Shown here piece by piece: positions 13,817 to 22,900 of a DNA stretch of 27,108 nucleotides. Location: assembly GCA_020025885.1 (NCBI GenBank), contig JAHHRJ010000029.1, positions 1-27,108 on the forward strand. The letters run 5' to 3'. The notes beneath the pieces are model-generated. The model did no database searches. It saw only the letters and a list, made by a program, of their open reading frames with translations, and was not told the origin of the DNA. How positions within the stretch are numbered: position 1 is the first letter of the stretch; every line of letters begins with the position of its first letter. Both the position numbers and the translations under genes were made by a program. This stretch comes from Butyricicoccus sp. GTDB lineage: Bacteria; Bacillota; Clostridia; Oscillospirales; Butyricicoccaceae.

Positions 13817-14743
13817 ATGTCCCATCGCTCCCATCCACAGTATCGCATCGGACTTCGCACGGTCAAAACAGGGCTTGCTGTGATTATTGCGCTGTTTCTT
13901 GCCACGTTGCGACCGTCTGCCATTCCGATTTTCGCCGCAATTGGCGCAATCGTTGTAATGAGCCGCACATTGTCTGATGCGATCACCGCTGCCACAACAC
14001 AGCTTGCAGGCATCACCTGCGGTGCACTTGCTGGCTGTCTCTTTACCCTTTTGTTTCCCAATGATCGTTATTTCGCCATTGGGCTTGGACTTATTTTGCT
14101 CATTCCGATTTGTCAGCCCTTACGCATCGGCTTTGCTGTTCCACTTACCTGCATTGTATTCGTTTCCGTTTGTCTTTATGACCCCACGCGTGGCACACCA
14201 GTTGCATATGCAATCAATCGTTTTCTGGATACCTCCATCGGGCTTTCTGTTGGGTTTGTCATCAATGCAGTTATCAAGCCCTATAACAACCATAGCTTAA
14301 TCTTGCGATTGTTTCGTGAATATCTAGAAGCCTATCCGCCTGCGCTCTCTGAGCTGCTCATGCACGGGCACTATCCCGTTTTGGCTCCTTTCGAGGCAAA
14401 AATGCGCTGTTTACACGATGAAATTCGGATTTTTAGCGAACAGCCATTTCCCCATCGCAAAGAGCGCAAAGAAGAAGCTGCCTATCTTGAGGGGTGCTAT
14501 CAACTTGCGGAGAAAATGTATATGGCGCTTGCTGCACTGTGCGGCATGGATATCCTAGGTACCCCCTGCCAAAGAAGCTGCAAGCGTCTCTCTGCGCTTG
14601 GGATTGTGCTTCCATCCATAGATGCGCCTCATCCCCCGCTCGATGAAGACAGCACTGTTTTAAACTATCACTTGAATACCTTACTGGATGCGCGTGGCTT
14701 CCTTGTAGAGCTATTAAATGCCGCCGCGCCCAAACAGGATTGA
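13817..14743 (+). CDS. Aromatic acid exporter family protein (ArAE_1/DUF939-like)
   Basis: This 308-residue protein begins YRIGLRTVKTGLAVIIALFL and has about five membrane segments within residues 15-165, including SAIPIFAAIGAIVVMSRTL and the NRFLDTSIGLSVGFVINAVI-like block characteristic of the family. A cytoplasmic helical C-terminal domain (~170-308) follows. Relatives are thought to export aromatic carboxylates, but few are tested. I chose the ATG at 13817 because AAGGAGG lies seven bases upstream; the earlier ATG at 13679 precedes the promoter. kptA follows after 15 bp, so the two form an operon. Confidence 0.82.
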   Translation: MSHRSHPQYRIGLRTVKTGLAVIIALFLATLRPSAIPIFAAIGAIVVMSRTLSDAITAATTQLAGITCGALAGCLFTLLFPNDRYFAIGLGLILLIPICQPLRIGFAVPLTCIVFVSVCLYDPTRGTPVAYAINRFLDTSIGLSVGFVINAVIKPYNNHSLILRLFREYLEAYPPALSELLMHGHYPVLAPFEAKMRCLHDEIRIFSEQPFPHRKERKEEAAYLEGCYQLAEKMYMALAALCGMDILGTPCQRSCKRLSALGIVLPSIDAPHPPLDEDSTVLNYHLNTLLDARGFLVELLNAAAPKQD

Positions 14744-14758
14744 AAGGAGTCACTCTCA

Positions 14759-15292
14759 ATGTCTTTCACCAAAGAAAGCAAATTTTTGTCCCTTGTTCTG
14801 CGTCATAAACCGGATATCATCGGAATCAAACTGGATGAACACGGCTGGGCTGATGTGCAGGCGCTTGTTTCTGGCATAAGCTATTTTGTTCCATTTAATT
14901 TCAATATGCTCGAGGAGATTGTGCGCACGGACAGCAAGCAGCGTTATGTGTTCAACACCGACCACACCCAGATTCGTGCCAGCCAAGGGCACTCCATCCC
15001 CGTAGATGTGCAATTAGAGATCACGACCCCTCCAGAATATTTGTGGCATGGCACAGGACAGAAATATACTGCTTCTATTGACCAGCAGGGTCTGCTTCCC
15101 AAAAGCCGCTTGTACGTCCATCTATCTGCTGATCCAGAAACTGCCTGCATGGTTGGTATTCGCCATGGCAGTCTTGCACTCTACCGCATTCGCAGCGGCG
15201 CAATGGCACGCGCTGGCTATGCCTTCTTCCGTTCTGAAAATGGGGTTTGGCTTACAAAAAACGTTCCAGCATCTTTTCTTGAAAAGCAATAA
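14759..15292 (+). CDS. kptA: RNA 2'-phosphotransferase (Tpt1/KptA family)
   Basis: This enzyme moves an internal RNA 2'-phosphate to NAD+, giving ADP-ribose 1''-2''-cyclic phosphate. It is the last step of tRNA splicing in yeast, while its natural substrate in bacteria is unclear. The 177-residue protein matches the family throughout: SKFLSLVLRHKPD (R15, H16), LDEHGWADV, IRASQGHS (R73), LWHGTG and SRLYVHLS (R117), with RHG near 135-137. R15, H16, R73 and R117 correspond to the Arg-His-Arg-Arg active-site tetrad of the family. A Shine-Dalgarno GAAAGGAG precedes the ATG. It is the second gene after the ArAE-like exporter and is followed by a terminator. Confidence 0.93.
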   Translation: MSFTKESKFLSLVLRHKPDIIGIKLDEHGWADVQALVSGISYFVPFNFNMLEEIVRTDSKQRYVFNTDHTQIRASQGHSIPVDVQLEITTPPEYLWHGTGQKYTASIDQQGLLPKSRLYVHLSADPETACMVGIRHGSLALYRIRSGAMARAGYAFFRSENGVWLTKNVPASFLEKQ

Positions 15293-15296
15293 AATC

Positions 15297-15332
15297 ATAT
15301 AGAGCCAGTTTCGATTGAAACTGGCTCTATAT
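15297..15332 (+). terminator. Terminator after kptA
   Basis: A perfect 16-bp stem ATATAGAGCCAGTTTC / GAAACTGGCTCTATAT with a GATT loop starts five bases past the stop codon. The following T run is short (TTTC). Confidence 0.8.
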
Positions 15333-15399
15333 TTCATTCGGCTGGGTTCTCCTAGAAATGGTTTGCCCAATCATATACTAATTTTTGAGCTTGCAATTA

Positions 15400-15559
15400 G
15401 GGCTTGTTTGAAAATAGAGAAATTGACGGATTTTTCGCAGGGAGCGAGCAGCCACAAGGCAAAAAACGCAGGAATCCTTGATGGATTCTGAGTATTTTTA
15501 ACGCAGTGGATGCCGTTCCATGTAGAAAAAGACAAATTTTCGATTTTTCAGACAGCCCC
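15400..15559 (-). mobile_element. MITE-like element, copy 2 (inverted, identical)
   Basis: I compared this segment base by base with copy 1. The reverse complement of 15400-15559 equals 55-214 over all 160 bases. TA flanks both ends (15398-15399, 15560-15561), again consistent with a TA target duplication. It sits between the kptA terminator and the deacetylase terminator, in intergenic DNA. Confidence 0.82.
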
Positions 15560-15561
15560 TA

Positions 15562-15783
15562 ATCTTCTACCAAATATACAACACAAAAGCTATATAGAAT
15601 TCCATCCTTTCCCAGATATCCATCCATACTCTGATAACCGCTTTCCATAGGCATCACGGGAAAAATCCAAGGCGTATGTCCTTGGATTTTGAAAATTTTA
15701 AGTCGCTTCACTCCAAAACAAAATAGCGTGATTTTTTTGACAAGCTGAGAAGGATATACACTCTCTTTTTTAATCTTATTCTA
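15562..15783. other. Intergenic stretch after the MITE
   Basis: I see no convincing gene here. A 31-codon minus-strand frame (15559-15654) has no ribosome binding site. The stretch is AT-rich and contains the hairpin at 15662-15690 listed separately. Confidence 0.6.
15662..15690 (-). terminator. Terminator downstream of the polysaccharide deacetylase
   Basis: A perfect 11-bp stem AAAATCCAAGG / CCTTGGATTTT with a seven-base loop, about 95 bp beyond the deacetylase stop. It can work in both directions. Confidence 0.7.
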
Positions 15784-16683
15784 TTATACTGCTGGTTCCT
15801 GAATCTTTGCAACCACCTGCGCACCCGTCATATCTTCTGTAATATTGAATCGTGCCAGACCATAAAGGCTCGAAGCATCACCCCGTACCAATTTGTTGAT
15901 ATCCTCACGGATAGTAACCGTAATGCGTACACCCATTGTTTGCAGCATACCTTCTGTTACTGCATTGTGCAATCCAAACGGATACGCAAATGCAAGGTTA
16001 TCTGCACCAAAGCTTTTGCGAATCGCTTCATTCGACTTATAATAGTCTGTATGGAACGCATCCATATATGCATCCAGCGCCTCACCTGCACGCGGCAACA
16101 CACCGCGGCGATATCCAACCTTATCGAGCGTCGATACATTGTGCATATCATAAGTATGGCTTTGAATGGTCAAAATACCCTGATCGCTCCACGGCTTTGC
16201 CTCTTCATAGGAAAAGTGCGGAATAATCGGCACACCCATGTTCTTGTAAGTGGTCTTGCCAACAGAAATACCAATACAGAAAACCGTCGCCTTGAGTCCA
16301 TTTTGTGCCAACACTGGTGCCGCGTATTCAACATTGCTTCGATAGCCGTCATCCATTGTAATCCAGACCGGCTTTTCTGGCAGTGCGACTCCCTTATCCA
16401 CATAATCAATGAGCTGCTGTGGGGTTACAGCAGTATAGCCTGCGTTTTTCAGTGCCGCCATTTGTTCTGCAAAGCGTGTTGGGGAAACGATCATTTTTGA
16501 TGTTCCGGGCTGTGCATCAAAATGGTGATACATGAGGATAGGAAGATAATCGGTCTCAGGTGCTGTGGATACTGGTGCTGCCGCATCTGATGATGCCGCC
16601 GCTGCACCAGCCAATAAACAAACAGACAGGACCACAGCGACCATACGGCGCAGCAGTCCTGATTTTCCAAAATGCAGTTGCAT
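15784..16683 (-). CDS. Secreted polysaccharide deacetylase (NodB domain)
   Basis: This 299-residue extracytoplasmic carbohydrate esterase (CE4 family) removes N- or O-acetyl groups from a cell-wall or capsule glycan. It has a signal peptide (~1-32, hydrophobic MVAVVLSVCLLAGAAAA). The NodB domain starts YLPILMYHHF, with catalytic/metal residues in TMDDGY (D111, D112) and SHTYDMH (H176, H181), then FAYPFG (~230). The C-terminal motif is weak, ending in a VRGDASSLYGLARFNI segment seen in YadE/PgaB-like deacetylases. GAGAGGA lies six bases before the ATG. Its leader carries a 5' hairpin (16767-16783). It is transcribed alone. Confidence 0.92.
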   Translation of the reverse strand: MQLHFGKSGLLRRMVAVVLSVCLLAGAAAASSDAAAPVSTAPETDYLPILMYHHFDAQPGTSKMIVSPTRFAEQMAALKNAGYTAVTPQQLIDYVDKGVALPEKPVWITMDDGYRSNVEYAAPVLAQNGLKATVFCIGISVGKTTYKNMGVPIIPHFSYEEAKPWSDQGILTIQSHTYDMHNVSTLDKVGYRRGVLPRAGEALDAYMDAFHTDYYKSNEAIRKSFGADNLAFAYPFGLHNAVTEGMLQTMGVRITVTIREDINKLVRGDASSLYGLARFNITEDMTGAQVVAKIQEPAV

Positions 16684-16766
16684 GAGCGTCCTCTCTCCAG
16701 ATCATTGATTGGGGTGCATGTTTTATGTCATTCTCCCCATATTCGTTCTATAAAATCAAAAAATCT

Positions 16767-16783
16767 ACGCGGCAATGCCGCGT
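16767..16783 (-). promoter_or_regulatory. Hairpin at the 5' end of the deacetylase transcript
   Basis: A GC-rich perfect stem ACGCGGC / GCCGCGT with a three-base loop, followed on the minus strand by AGATTTTTTG. It lies within about 2-18 bases of the predicted transcription start, so it could be a stabilising 5' stem-loop or a very early terminator. Confidence 0.55.
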
Positions 16784-16791
16784 TTAAGTTT

Positions 16792-16819
16792 ATTATAGCA
16801 CAATTTTATTGCTTTGCAA
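16792..16819 (-). promoter_or_regulatory. Promoter of the polysaccharide deacetylase gene
   Basis: On the minus strand TTGCAA (16814-16819) and TATAAT (16792-16797) are 16 bp apart with a TGC extension. It leaves a leader of about 100 bases. Confidence 0.65.
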
Positions 16820-16895
16820 AGGGTAGATTCCTATACTTTCGCTTTTTTAATACTGTCTTTCTGACAAAAATCCCAAATCATGCAGCATAAAAAGA

Positions 16896-16924
16896 TTGTA
16901 TCTGCGCGTGATTTGCAGTATAAT
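16896..16924 (+). promoter_or_regulatory. Promoter of the tcdA-DUF523 operon
   Basis: TTGTAT (16896-16901) and TATAAT (16919-16924) have 17-bp spacing. The leader has a small hairpin ACCCA / TGGGT followed by GTTTTC near 16935-16964. Confidence 0.65.
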
Positions 16925-17002
16925 TTTGCAGGAAACCCACTCCACACAAGCTGGGTGTTTTCTAAGTATATTTATTCTACGAAATAAAAGGAATTTAATG
17001 TT

Positions 17003-17734
17003 ATGATGCAAGAATTTTCACGCACTGCCTTGCTGCTCGGGGCAGAGGGCATTGAGCGACTGGCGCACGCGCATGTCGCAGTCTTTGGTGTTGGTGGTGT
17101 TGGTGGTGCAGCTGCCGAAGGGCTCGCCCGCGCTGGTGTTGGCGCGATCACCCTGATTGATAATGATATGGTTTCTGTATCCAACCGCAACCGCCAGATC
17201 ATCGCACTTTCTTCCACTGTTGGACAACCCAAAACCGAAGTCATGGCGGCACGTATTCGAGATATCAACCCCAATTGTAAGGTCACCCCCCTTCAAATGT
17301 TTCTGACCCCTGACAGTACGCTGGATCTGTCAGCGTTCGATTATGTCATCGATGCCATCGACACTGTGACTGCCAAGCTCTATCTCATTGAAGCCTGTGA
17401 TCGTCTTGGTGTTCCGCTCATTTGCTCTATGGGCACTGGAAACAAGCTTGATCCAACTGCTTTTCAGGTTGCAGATATTTACAAAACTTCTGTATGCCCG
17501 CTCGCACGTGTGATTCGTCAAGCATGCAAAAAACGCCGCATCAAGCGGTTAAAGGTTGTATTCTCCACCGAAGAAGCAGCGAAGATCCCGACAGAGCGCT
17601 ATGCGCTGTGCCCAAATGAATCTAAGGGTACAGCCGGCAGACCAGTTCCCGCAAGCGTTTCATTCGTCCCACCTGTTGCAGGATTTATCCTTGCAGGCAC
17701 GGTTATTAAAGATTTAACGGAGGGTTTACGATGA
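17003..17734 (+). CDS. tcdA: tRNA threonylcarbamoyladenosine dehydratase (TcdA/CsdL-like)
   Basis: This E1-like ATP-dependent enzyme cyclises t6A37 of tRNA to ct6A. The 243-residue protein has the ThiF/MoeB Rossmann motif VFGVGGVGGAAAEGLARAGVG (~27-47). It continues with IDNDMVSVSNRNRQ (~51-64), DAIDTVTAKLYLI, and a C-terminal KGTAGRPVPASVSFVPPVAGF segment diagnostic of the TcdA group. The start at 17003 has AAAGGAA upstream; a second ATG follows at once. Its stop overlaps the next start by 4 bp, so it is coupled to the DUF523 gene. Confidence 0.93.
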   Translation: MMQEFSRTALLLGAEGIERLAHAHVAVFGVGGVGGAAAEGLARAGVGAITLIDNDMVSVSNRNRQIIALSSTVGQPKTEVMAARIRDINPNCKVTPLQMFLTPDSTLDLSAFDYVIDAIDTVTAKLYLIEACDRLGVPLICSMGTGNKLDPTAFQVADIYKTSVCPLARVIRQACKKRRIKRLKVVFSTEEAAKIPTERYALCPNESKGTAGRPVPASVSFVPPVAGFILAGTVIKDLTEGLR

Positions 17735-18165
17735 ATATTTTAGTTAGTGCATGTCTGCTTGGTATGAATTGCCGGTATGACGGCTCCCACTCCTACTGTC
17801 CCGAGCTAGAACGCCTTATGGATGAGCATATGCTGATTCCCGTCTGTCCAGAACATCGTGGTGGATTGGACACCCCACGTGAACCAGCTGAGCGACTGGG
17901 CGACAAGATCATCGCACGCGATGGAACAGATGTGACTGATGCGTTCATCCGCGGTGCACAGGAGACCTTACGCCTTGCACGTGAATACAACTGCCGTTAT
18001 GCCATCTTCAAAGAACGCAGCCCTTCCTGCGGCGCTGGTGTCATCTACGATGGACATTTTAACCATACCCGTGTTGTTGGCGATGGTGTCACAACCCAGT
18101 TACTTCGCGCAAACGGCATCATCGTGTTAGGCGAAAGTCAAATTGGCGCACTTCTGCACAAGTAA
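17731..18165 (+). CDS. DUF523 family protein
   Basis: This 144-residue cytoplasmic protein is complete for the family and has its conserved cysteine blocks: SACLLGMNCRYDG (~7-18), CPEHRGGLDTPREPAE (~39-54) and KERSPSCG (~95-102). The biochemical role is unknown to me. Conserved cysteines suggest metal or thiol chemistry. It starts with an ATGA overlap at the end of tcdA and has a Shine-Dalgarno GGAGGG inside that gene. Confidence 0.88.
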   Translation: MNILVSACLLGMNCRYDGSHSYCPELERLMDEHMLIPVCPEHRGGLDTPREPAERLGDKIIARDGTDVTDAFIRGAQETLRLAREYNCRYAIFKERSPSCGAGVIYDGHFNHTRVVGDGVTTQLLRANGIIVLGESQIGALLHK

Positions 18166-18221
18166 TAACCGTCTATATCTTTTACTGCTTTCTATCATAT
18201 GTTTCTATTTTTGCCATAAAA

Positions 18222-18241
18222 AAACGCCCGTTTGGGCGTTT
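18222..18241. terminator. Bidirectional terminator
   Basis: An 8-bp stem AAACGCCC / GGGCGTTT with a GTTT loop is flanked by A and T runs. It is shared by the convergent DUF523 and hemerythrin genes. Confidence 0.85.
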
Positions 18242-18245
18242 CTTT

Positions 18246-18650
18246 TTATTTGCTGTTTTTGATATGCGCAGCGACCTTAACATCCTCACACTTAATATGG
18301 GTAACGAGCCATCCACCCACATTTGCATTAACCTTGCCAACCAATGCAACGGTTGGTCCTGTGCGTTTAAGCTCCTGACAAATTTCATTTACAACGCGCT
18401 TGTATGCCTCATGCAGCTGCTTGTGGCGTGCTGCATCTGGATACCGGGTCTGCGCTTGCAGTTGCTCCTCATGTGAAAAATGCTGTGCAATATAGGATTC
18501 CAAAAAAGACATGGTCTGCACCAGCTGATCACGTCCACGTCCACGTGCACACGCATCCAAAAGCGCATTGATTGCCTGAAACAGCTGTCGATGCTCGCTG
18601 TCAATGGTCATATTTCCAGTCAATAAATCATTTGTTACCTGATAAGTCAT
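18246..18650 (-). CDS. Bacteriohemerythrin
   Basis: This 134-residue four-helix protein has a non-haem di-iron site that binds oxygen and may help an anaerobe sense, store or remove O2. All ligands are in place: H20 (DSEHRQLF), H57-x3-E61 (HFSHE), H76-x3-H80 (HKQLH) and H118-x4-D123 (HIKCED). It is a single-domain form without a fused methyl-accepting or GGDEF domain. AAGGGGAA lies seven bases before the ATG. An inverted repeat CTATCC-N5-GGATAG in the leader may be a regulatory site. Confidence 0.93.
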   Translation of the reverse strand: MTYQVTNDLLTGNMTIDSEHRQLFQAINALLDACARGRGRDQLVQTMSFLESYIAQHFSHEEQLQAQTRYPDAARHKQLHEAYKRVVNEICQELKRTGPTVALVGKVNANVGGWLVTHIKCEDVKVAAHIKNSK

Positions 18651-18669
18651 TTTATAAATTCCCCTTCAT

Positions 18670-18686
18670 CTATCCTGATCGGATAG
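18670..18686 (-). promoter_or_regulatory. Inverted repeat in the hemerythrin leader
   Basis: CTATCC-TGATC-GGATAG lies about 20 bases upstream of the hemerythrin start codon, next to the Shine-Dalgarno site. It may be a protein operator or an mRNA stem-loop. Confidence 0.4.
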
Positions 18687-18739
18687 GATTATCTTTTCTT
18701 CAATTTGTATAGCGAATCTTATACGATTGCTACCAGAAA

Positions 18740-18769
18740 ATATTACACCATTTGGATATAGATTCGCAA
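18740..18769 (-). promoter_or_regulatory. Possible hemerythrin promoter
   Basis: On the minus strand TTGCGA (18764-18769) and TAATAT (18740-18745) are 18 bp apart. The match is moderate and other placements are possible in this AT-rich gap. Confidence 0.35.
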
Positions 18770-18857
18770 GAGTATATTCATAGAAAATTCCATCAAATTT
18801 CAATCACTTTTGATAACTTTACATAAACATTCTCAAAAACAACTTGCCATTCCATTT

Positions 18858-19814
18858 TTATTTCACAGTCTGCGCTGTTTCTTGCGATGCTGACACTTCA
18901 GAATCTGGTTTCTGAACTGCCTGCACCTCAGTATCTGGTGCTTCAGGTGCCAAGATTACTGTAGTCTCCTGCTTCTGTGCAAAATCCAGCCAAATTTGTG
19001 GTGTTTCTGAGAGCTGCTCGATCTCACTGACACTAATCACATCATCAATGGATTTCCCATACAAAATGCGGCGATATGCAAACCCATCGTCACCGTAAAG
19101 GGTAAGCGTGCGATTTTGCTGCATCCCGTTTGCAATCACGCAGTTTTCTGTCTCGCGCCCCTGCTGGTCATAATAATAAACCATGCGGTACGTATCTTTT
19201 TCTCTCCAAAGCGGATTTCCATCTGCATCATAGCAGGTTAGATCTGGAGACAGCTCACCCGGCGCAATGGTACGCACTACGGTTCCCTGCTTGGTCTGCT
19301 CTCGTGTATACGTCTCCTTCGCAACTGGCTGACCTGATTGGTAAGTCGTTTTCTCAGAAAGCGTACCTGCTTCATATTTATATTCATATGTCTGCTTGGT
19401 ATCTGTCACACCTTCCGGCGTGCGTGCCTGATACCGCCAGCTCGTCTGATCGCCCTGCTCATTGTAAGTATACGTGCTATGTATAAACTGCTTTCCATTG
19501 TCATAGCTGTGTACTTCTGTCTTGCGTCCAGCTTCATCATAGGTCGAAACCGTAATGATCGGGGTATCCTTTTCCAGAATAGAGACAACTGCATCTCCAT
19601 CTGCATTGTATCCATTCAGCATCAGGATATCATCGCCCATTTTATTTTCTTGTGTCTCTCTTTCCCAACGGATTACGGTATTATATGGCTGCGCCTCAGG
19701 GCTAAGTGCTGCCGCTGCACTTGCCTGACTCTTATCTTGTCCCATTCCAAACAAAACCGGAACGGTTATACTAGTGATGCACAAAGCGATGGCTACTATT
19801 TGTTTCCAGCGCAT
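18858..19814 (-). CDS. Secreted YD-repeat-like protein
   Basis: This 318-residue exported protein has a signal peptide (~1-34, KQIVAIALCITSITVPVLFG). Its body is made of irregular 15-20-residue repeats resembling RHS/YD repeats: NGYNADGDAV, STYDEAGRKTE, YTYNEQGDQT, TCYDADGNPLW, YYYDQQGRETE. An acidic low-complexity tail rich in Glu/Thr/Ser follows. There is no lipobox, anchor or toxin domain. The function is unknown; short proteins of this type are common in Clostridia. I chose the ATG at 19814 over an in-frame TTG at 19820 because GGAGGAAC is then about ten bases away rather than four. It has its own promoter. Confidence 0.75.
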   Translation of the reverse strand: MRWKQIVAIALCITSITVPVLFGMGQDKSQASAAAALSPEAQPYNTVIRWERETQENKMGDDILMLNGYNADGDAVVSILEKDTPIITVSTYDEAGRKTEVHSYDNGKQFIHSTYTYNEQGDQTSWRYQARTPEGVTDTKQTYEYKYEAGTLSEKTTYQSGQPVAKETYTREQTKQGTVVRTIAPGELSPDLTCYDADGNPLWREKDTYRMVYYYDQQGRETENCVIANGMQQNRTLTLYGDDGFAYRRILYGKSIDDVISVSEIEQLSETPQIWLDFAQKQETTVILAPEAPDTEVQAVQKPDSEVSASQETAQTVK

Positions 19815-19853
19815 ACTCAAAGTTCCTCCTCTGTATTCTTGTGTACTGTTTTT

Positions 19854-19882
19854 AGTGTAAAGGTTTTCCTACAAAAATACAA
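19854..19882 (-). promoter_or_regulatory. Promoter of the YD-repeat-like gene
   Basis: On the minus strand TTGTAT (19877-19882) and TACACT (19854-19859) are 17 bp apart, about 40 bp before the start codon. Confidence 0.6.
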
Positions 19883-19913
19883 GGAACATTTTATGAACTT
19901 TGTTTCCCAAGCG

Positions 19914-19943
19914 ATAAAAGCCGCCCTGAAGGACGGCTTTTAT
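19914..19943 (-). terminator. Terminator of nifJ
   Basis: ATAAAAGCCGCCC pairs with GGACGGCTTTTAT with a short loop, allowing a G-U pair, 17 bp beyond the nifJ stop codon. Confidence 0.85.
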
Positions 19944-19960
19944 GATTTATATGACAGCTC

Positions 19961-22900
19961 TTAGTCGATGCTGTACAGTGCCTGCAACTTCTGCAAGTGA
20001 GTAAATCTCTGCTTGGAAGCCTCTTCCGATGCTGCGAACAGCTTCTCTGCACGCTCTGGGAAAGAGCGGGTCAGAGCGGAGTAACGAGCCTCACCCATGA
20101 TAAACTCACGGTAGTCAGCTGTCGGCTCCTTAGACTCGAGAACAAATGGATTCTTGCCCTCAGCCTTCAGTGCTGGATTGAAGCGGAACATGTTCCAGTA
20201 ACCGCAATCAACAGCTTTCTTCATTTCCTTCATGCAGTTAGTCATGCCGCCCTTGATGGAGTGCATCTCACATGGCGCATAACCGATGATGAGGGACGGA
20301 CCCGGATAAGCCTCAGCCTCAGCAATTGCCTTGAGAGTCTGCGCCGGGTTTGCACCCATAGCAACCTGTGCAACATAAACGTAGCCGTAGCTCATTGCAA
20401 TCTCAGACAGGGACTTCTTGCCGATGGTCTTACCAGCAGCAGCGAACTGTGCAACAGCGCCGATGTTAGTTGCCTTGGAAGCCTGTCCACCAGTGTTGGA
20501 GTAAACCTCGGTATCGAATACCATAACGTTTACGTCCTCGCCGGAAGCCAGAACATGATCCAGACCACCGAAGCCGATGTCGTATGCCCAGCCATCGCCA
20601 CCGAAGATCCAAACAGACTTCTTGGAGAGGTATTCCTTATCAGCCAGGATTTCCTTGCATGCTGTGCAGCCAGCAGCAGCGCCCTTTTCAAGCTCTACTA
20701 CCATAGCCTTAGTAGCCTCTGTATTTGCAGCGCCGTCGTCCTTAGTCTCGAGGAACTTCTCGATTGCAGCCTTAGCCTCAGCAGAAGCGTGCTCGCTCTG
20801 CTTCATCTCTTCCAGCTTCTCGATCAGACGATCACGGATTGCCTTCTGACCGTAGAACATACCCAGACCGTGCTCAGCGTTATCCTCGAACAGGGAGTTT
20901 GCCCAAGCCGGACCATGACCCTTCTTGTCAACGGTGTACGGAGAAGTAGCAGCTGGACCACCCCAGATGGAAGAACAGCCAGTTGCGTTGGAGATATACA
21001 TACGATCGCCGCAAACCTGAGTGATCAGACGAGCATATGCAGTCTCAGCACAACCTGCGCAAGAGCCAGAGAACTCAAGCAGCGGAGTCTTGAACTGAGA
21101 ATCCTTTACAGTCTTGTTGGAGATCATGTCTTCCTTCTCGGAAACCTTTGCAACCATATAGTTGAAGGTATCCTGCTGAGCAGCTTCCTGCTCCTGCGGC
21201 ACCATGGTCAGAGCCTTTACTGGGCAGATACCCACACAAACGCCACAACCCATGCAGTCCAGCGGAGAAACAGAGATCGCGTACTTGTATACGCCCTTGC
21301 CCTTGCCAGCCTTTACATCAACGATCTTGGAGCCTTCTGGTGCAGCAGCTGCTTCTTCCTCAGTCAGCGCAAATGGACGGATGGTCGCATGTGGGCAGAC
21401 ATAAGCACACTGGTTACACTGGATACAGGTATCTTGGTTCCAAGTCGGAACAGTAACCGCAACGCCGCGCTTCTCGTAAGCGGAAGCACCCTGCTCAAAG
21501 GTACCATCTACATGGTCGCCTGTGAATGCAGATACTGGCAGGGAATCGCCGTCCATACGACCAACTGGCTCCATGATGTCCTCAACCATCTTAACGGTCT
21601 TCTCACGACCTTCCAGACCTGCGCCCTTTGCGTCGTCCTGTGCATCTGCCCAAGAAGCCGGTACATCGATCTTAACATATGCGGTTGCACCTGCGTCGAT
21701 CGCCTTATGGTTCATGTCAACAACGTCCTGACCCTTCTTCATATAGGACTTGGTTGCTGCGTCCTTCATGAAGCGAATTGCTTCCTCAGAAGGCATAACC
21801 TTAGCCAGTGCGAAGAATGCAGACTGCAGGATGGTGTTGGTACGCTTGCCCATACCGATCTCAATTGCAAGGTCAATTGCATTGATGGTATAGAGCTGAA
21901 TGTTGTTCTTAGCGATATAGCGCTTCTCAGAAGCAGCCAGATGATGCTCGAGCTCCTCAGGAGTCCACTGGCAGTTAATGAGGAATACGCCGCCCGGCTT
22001 TACATCACGCACGATCGGGAAGTGCTTGGTGATATAGGACGGGTTGTGGCAAGCAACAAAGTCTGCCTTATTGATATAATACGGGCTCTTGATCGGCTTG
22101 TCACCAAAACGCAGGTGAGAAACAGTTACGCCGCCGGTCTTCTTGGAGTCGTACTGGAAATATGCCTGAACATACTTGTCGGTGTGGTCACCGATGATCT
22201 TGATAGAGTTCTTGTTTGCACCAACGGTACCGTCGCCGCCGAGACCCCAGAACTTACACTCTGTGGTGCCTTCTGCTGCGGTGTTCGGAGCTGGCTTCTC
22301 CTCCAGAGATAGATGGGTTACGTCATCGTTGATACCCAGAGTGAACATGTGCTTCGGCTCATCCTTCTGCAGCTCGTCAAATACAGCGAATACAGAAGCT
22401 GGAGGGGTGTCCTTAGAGCCCAGACCGTAACGACCACCAGTTACAACGAGGTCGTTCTTGCCTGCGTTGCGCAGAGCAGTTACAACGTCGAGGTAGAGTG
22501 GCTCGCCCTGTGCGCCCGGCTCCTTGGTGCGGTCGAGTACAGCAATCTTCTTTGCGGTTTCCGGAATTGCAGCGACGAACTTATCTGCTGCGAACGGACG
22601 GTACAGACGAACCTTAATGAGACCAACCTTCTCGCCCTTTGCGGTCAGGTAGTCGATTACTTCTTCTGCTACGTCACAGATGGAGCCCATTGCGATGATT
22701 ACGCGCTCAGCGTCCGGTGCGCCATAGTAGTTGAACAGCTGATAGTCAGTGCCCAGCTTTGCGTTAACCTTAGCCATATACTCTTCCACGACACCCGGAA
22801 CAGCGTCATAGTAGCTGTTGCAAGCCTCACGGTGCTGGAAGAAGATATCTCCGTTCTCGTGAGAACCACGCATTACAGGATGCTCTGGGTTGAGGGCACG

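Noticed and set aside
15559..15654. Minus-strand 31-codon frame ending at the MITE border
   Set aside because: It has no ribosome binding site, follows a terminator, and its stop falls at the element junction by chance. I could not link it to an interrupted gene, unlike copy 1.
19997..22312. Plus-strand frame of 771 codons opposite nifJ
   Set aside because: It is fully antisense to the clearly conserved nifJ gene, has no Shine-Dalgarno site, and gives a low-complexity Leu/Cys/Ser-rich product. Strong codon bias in nifJ removes reverse-strand stops.
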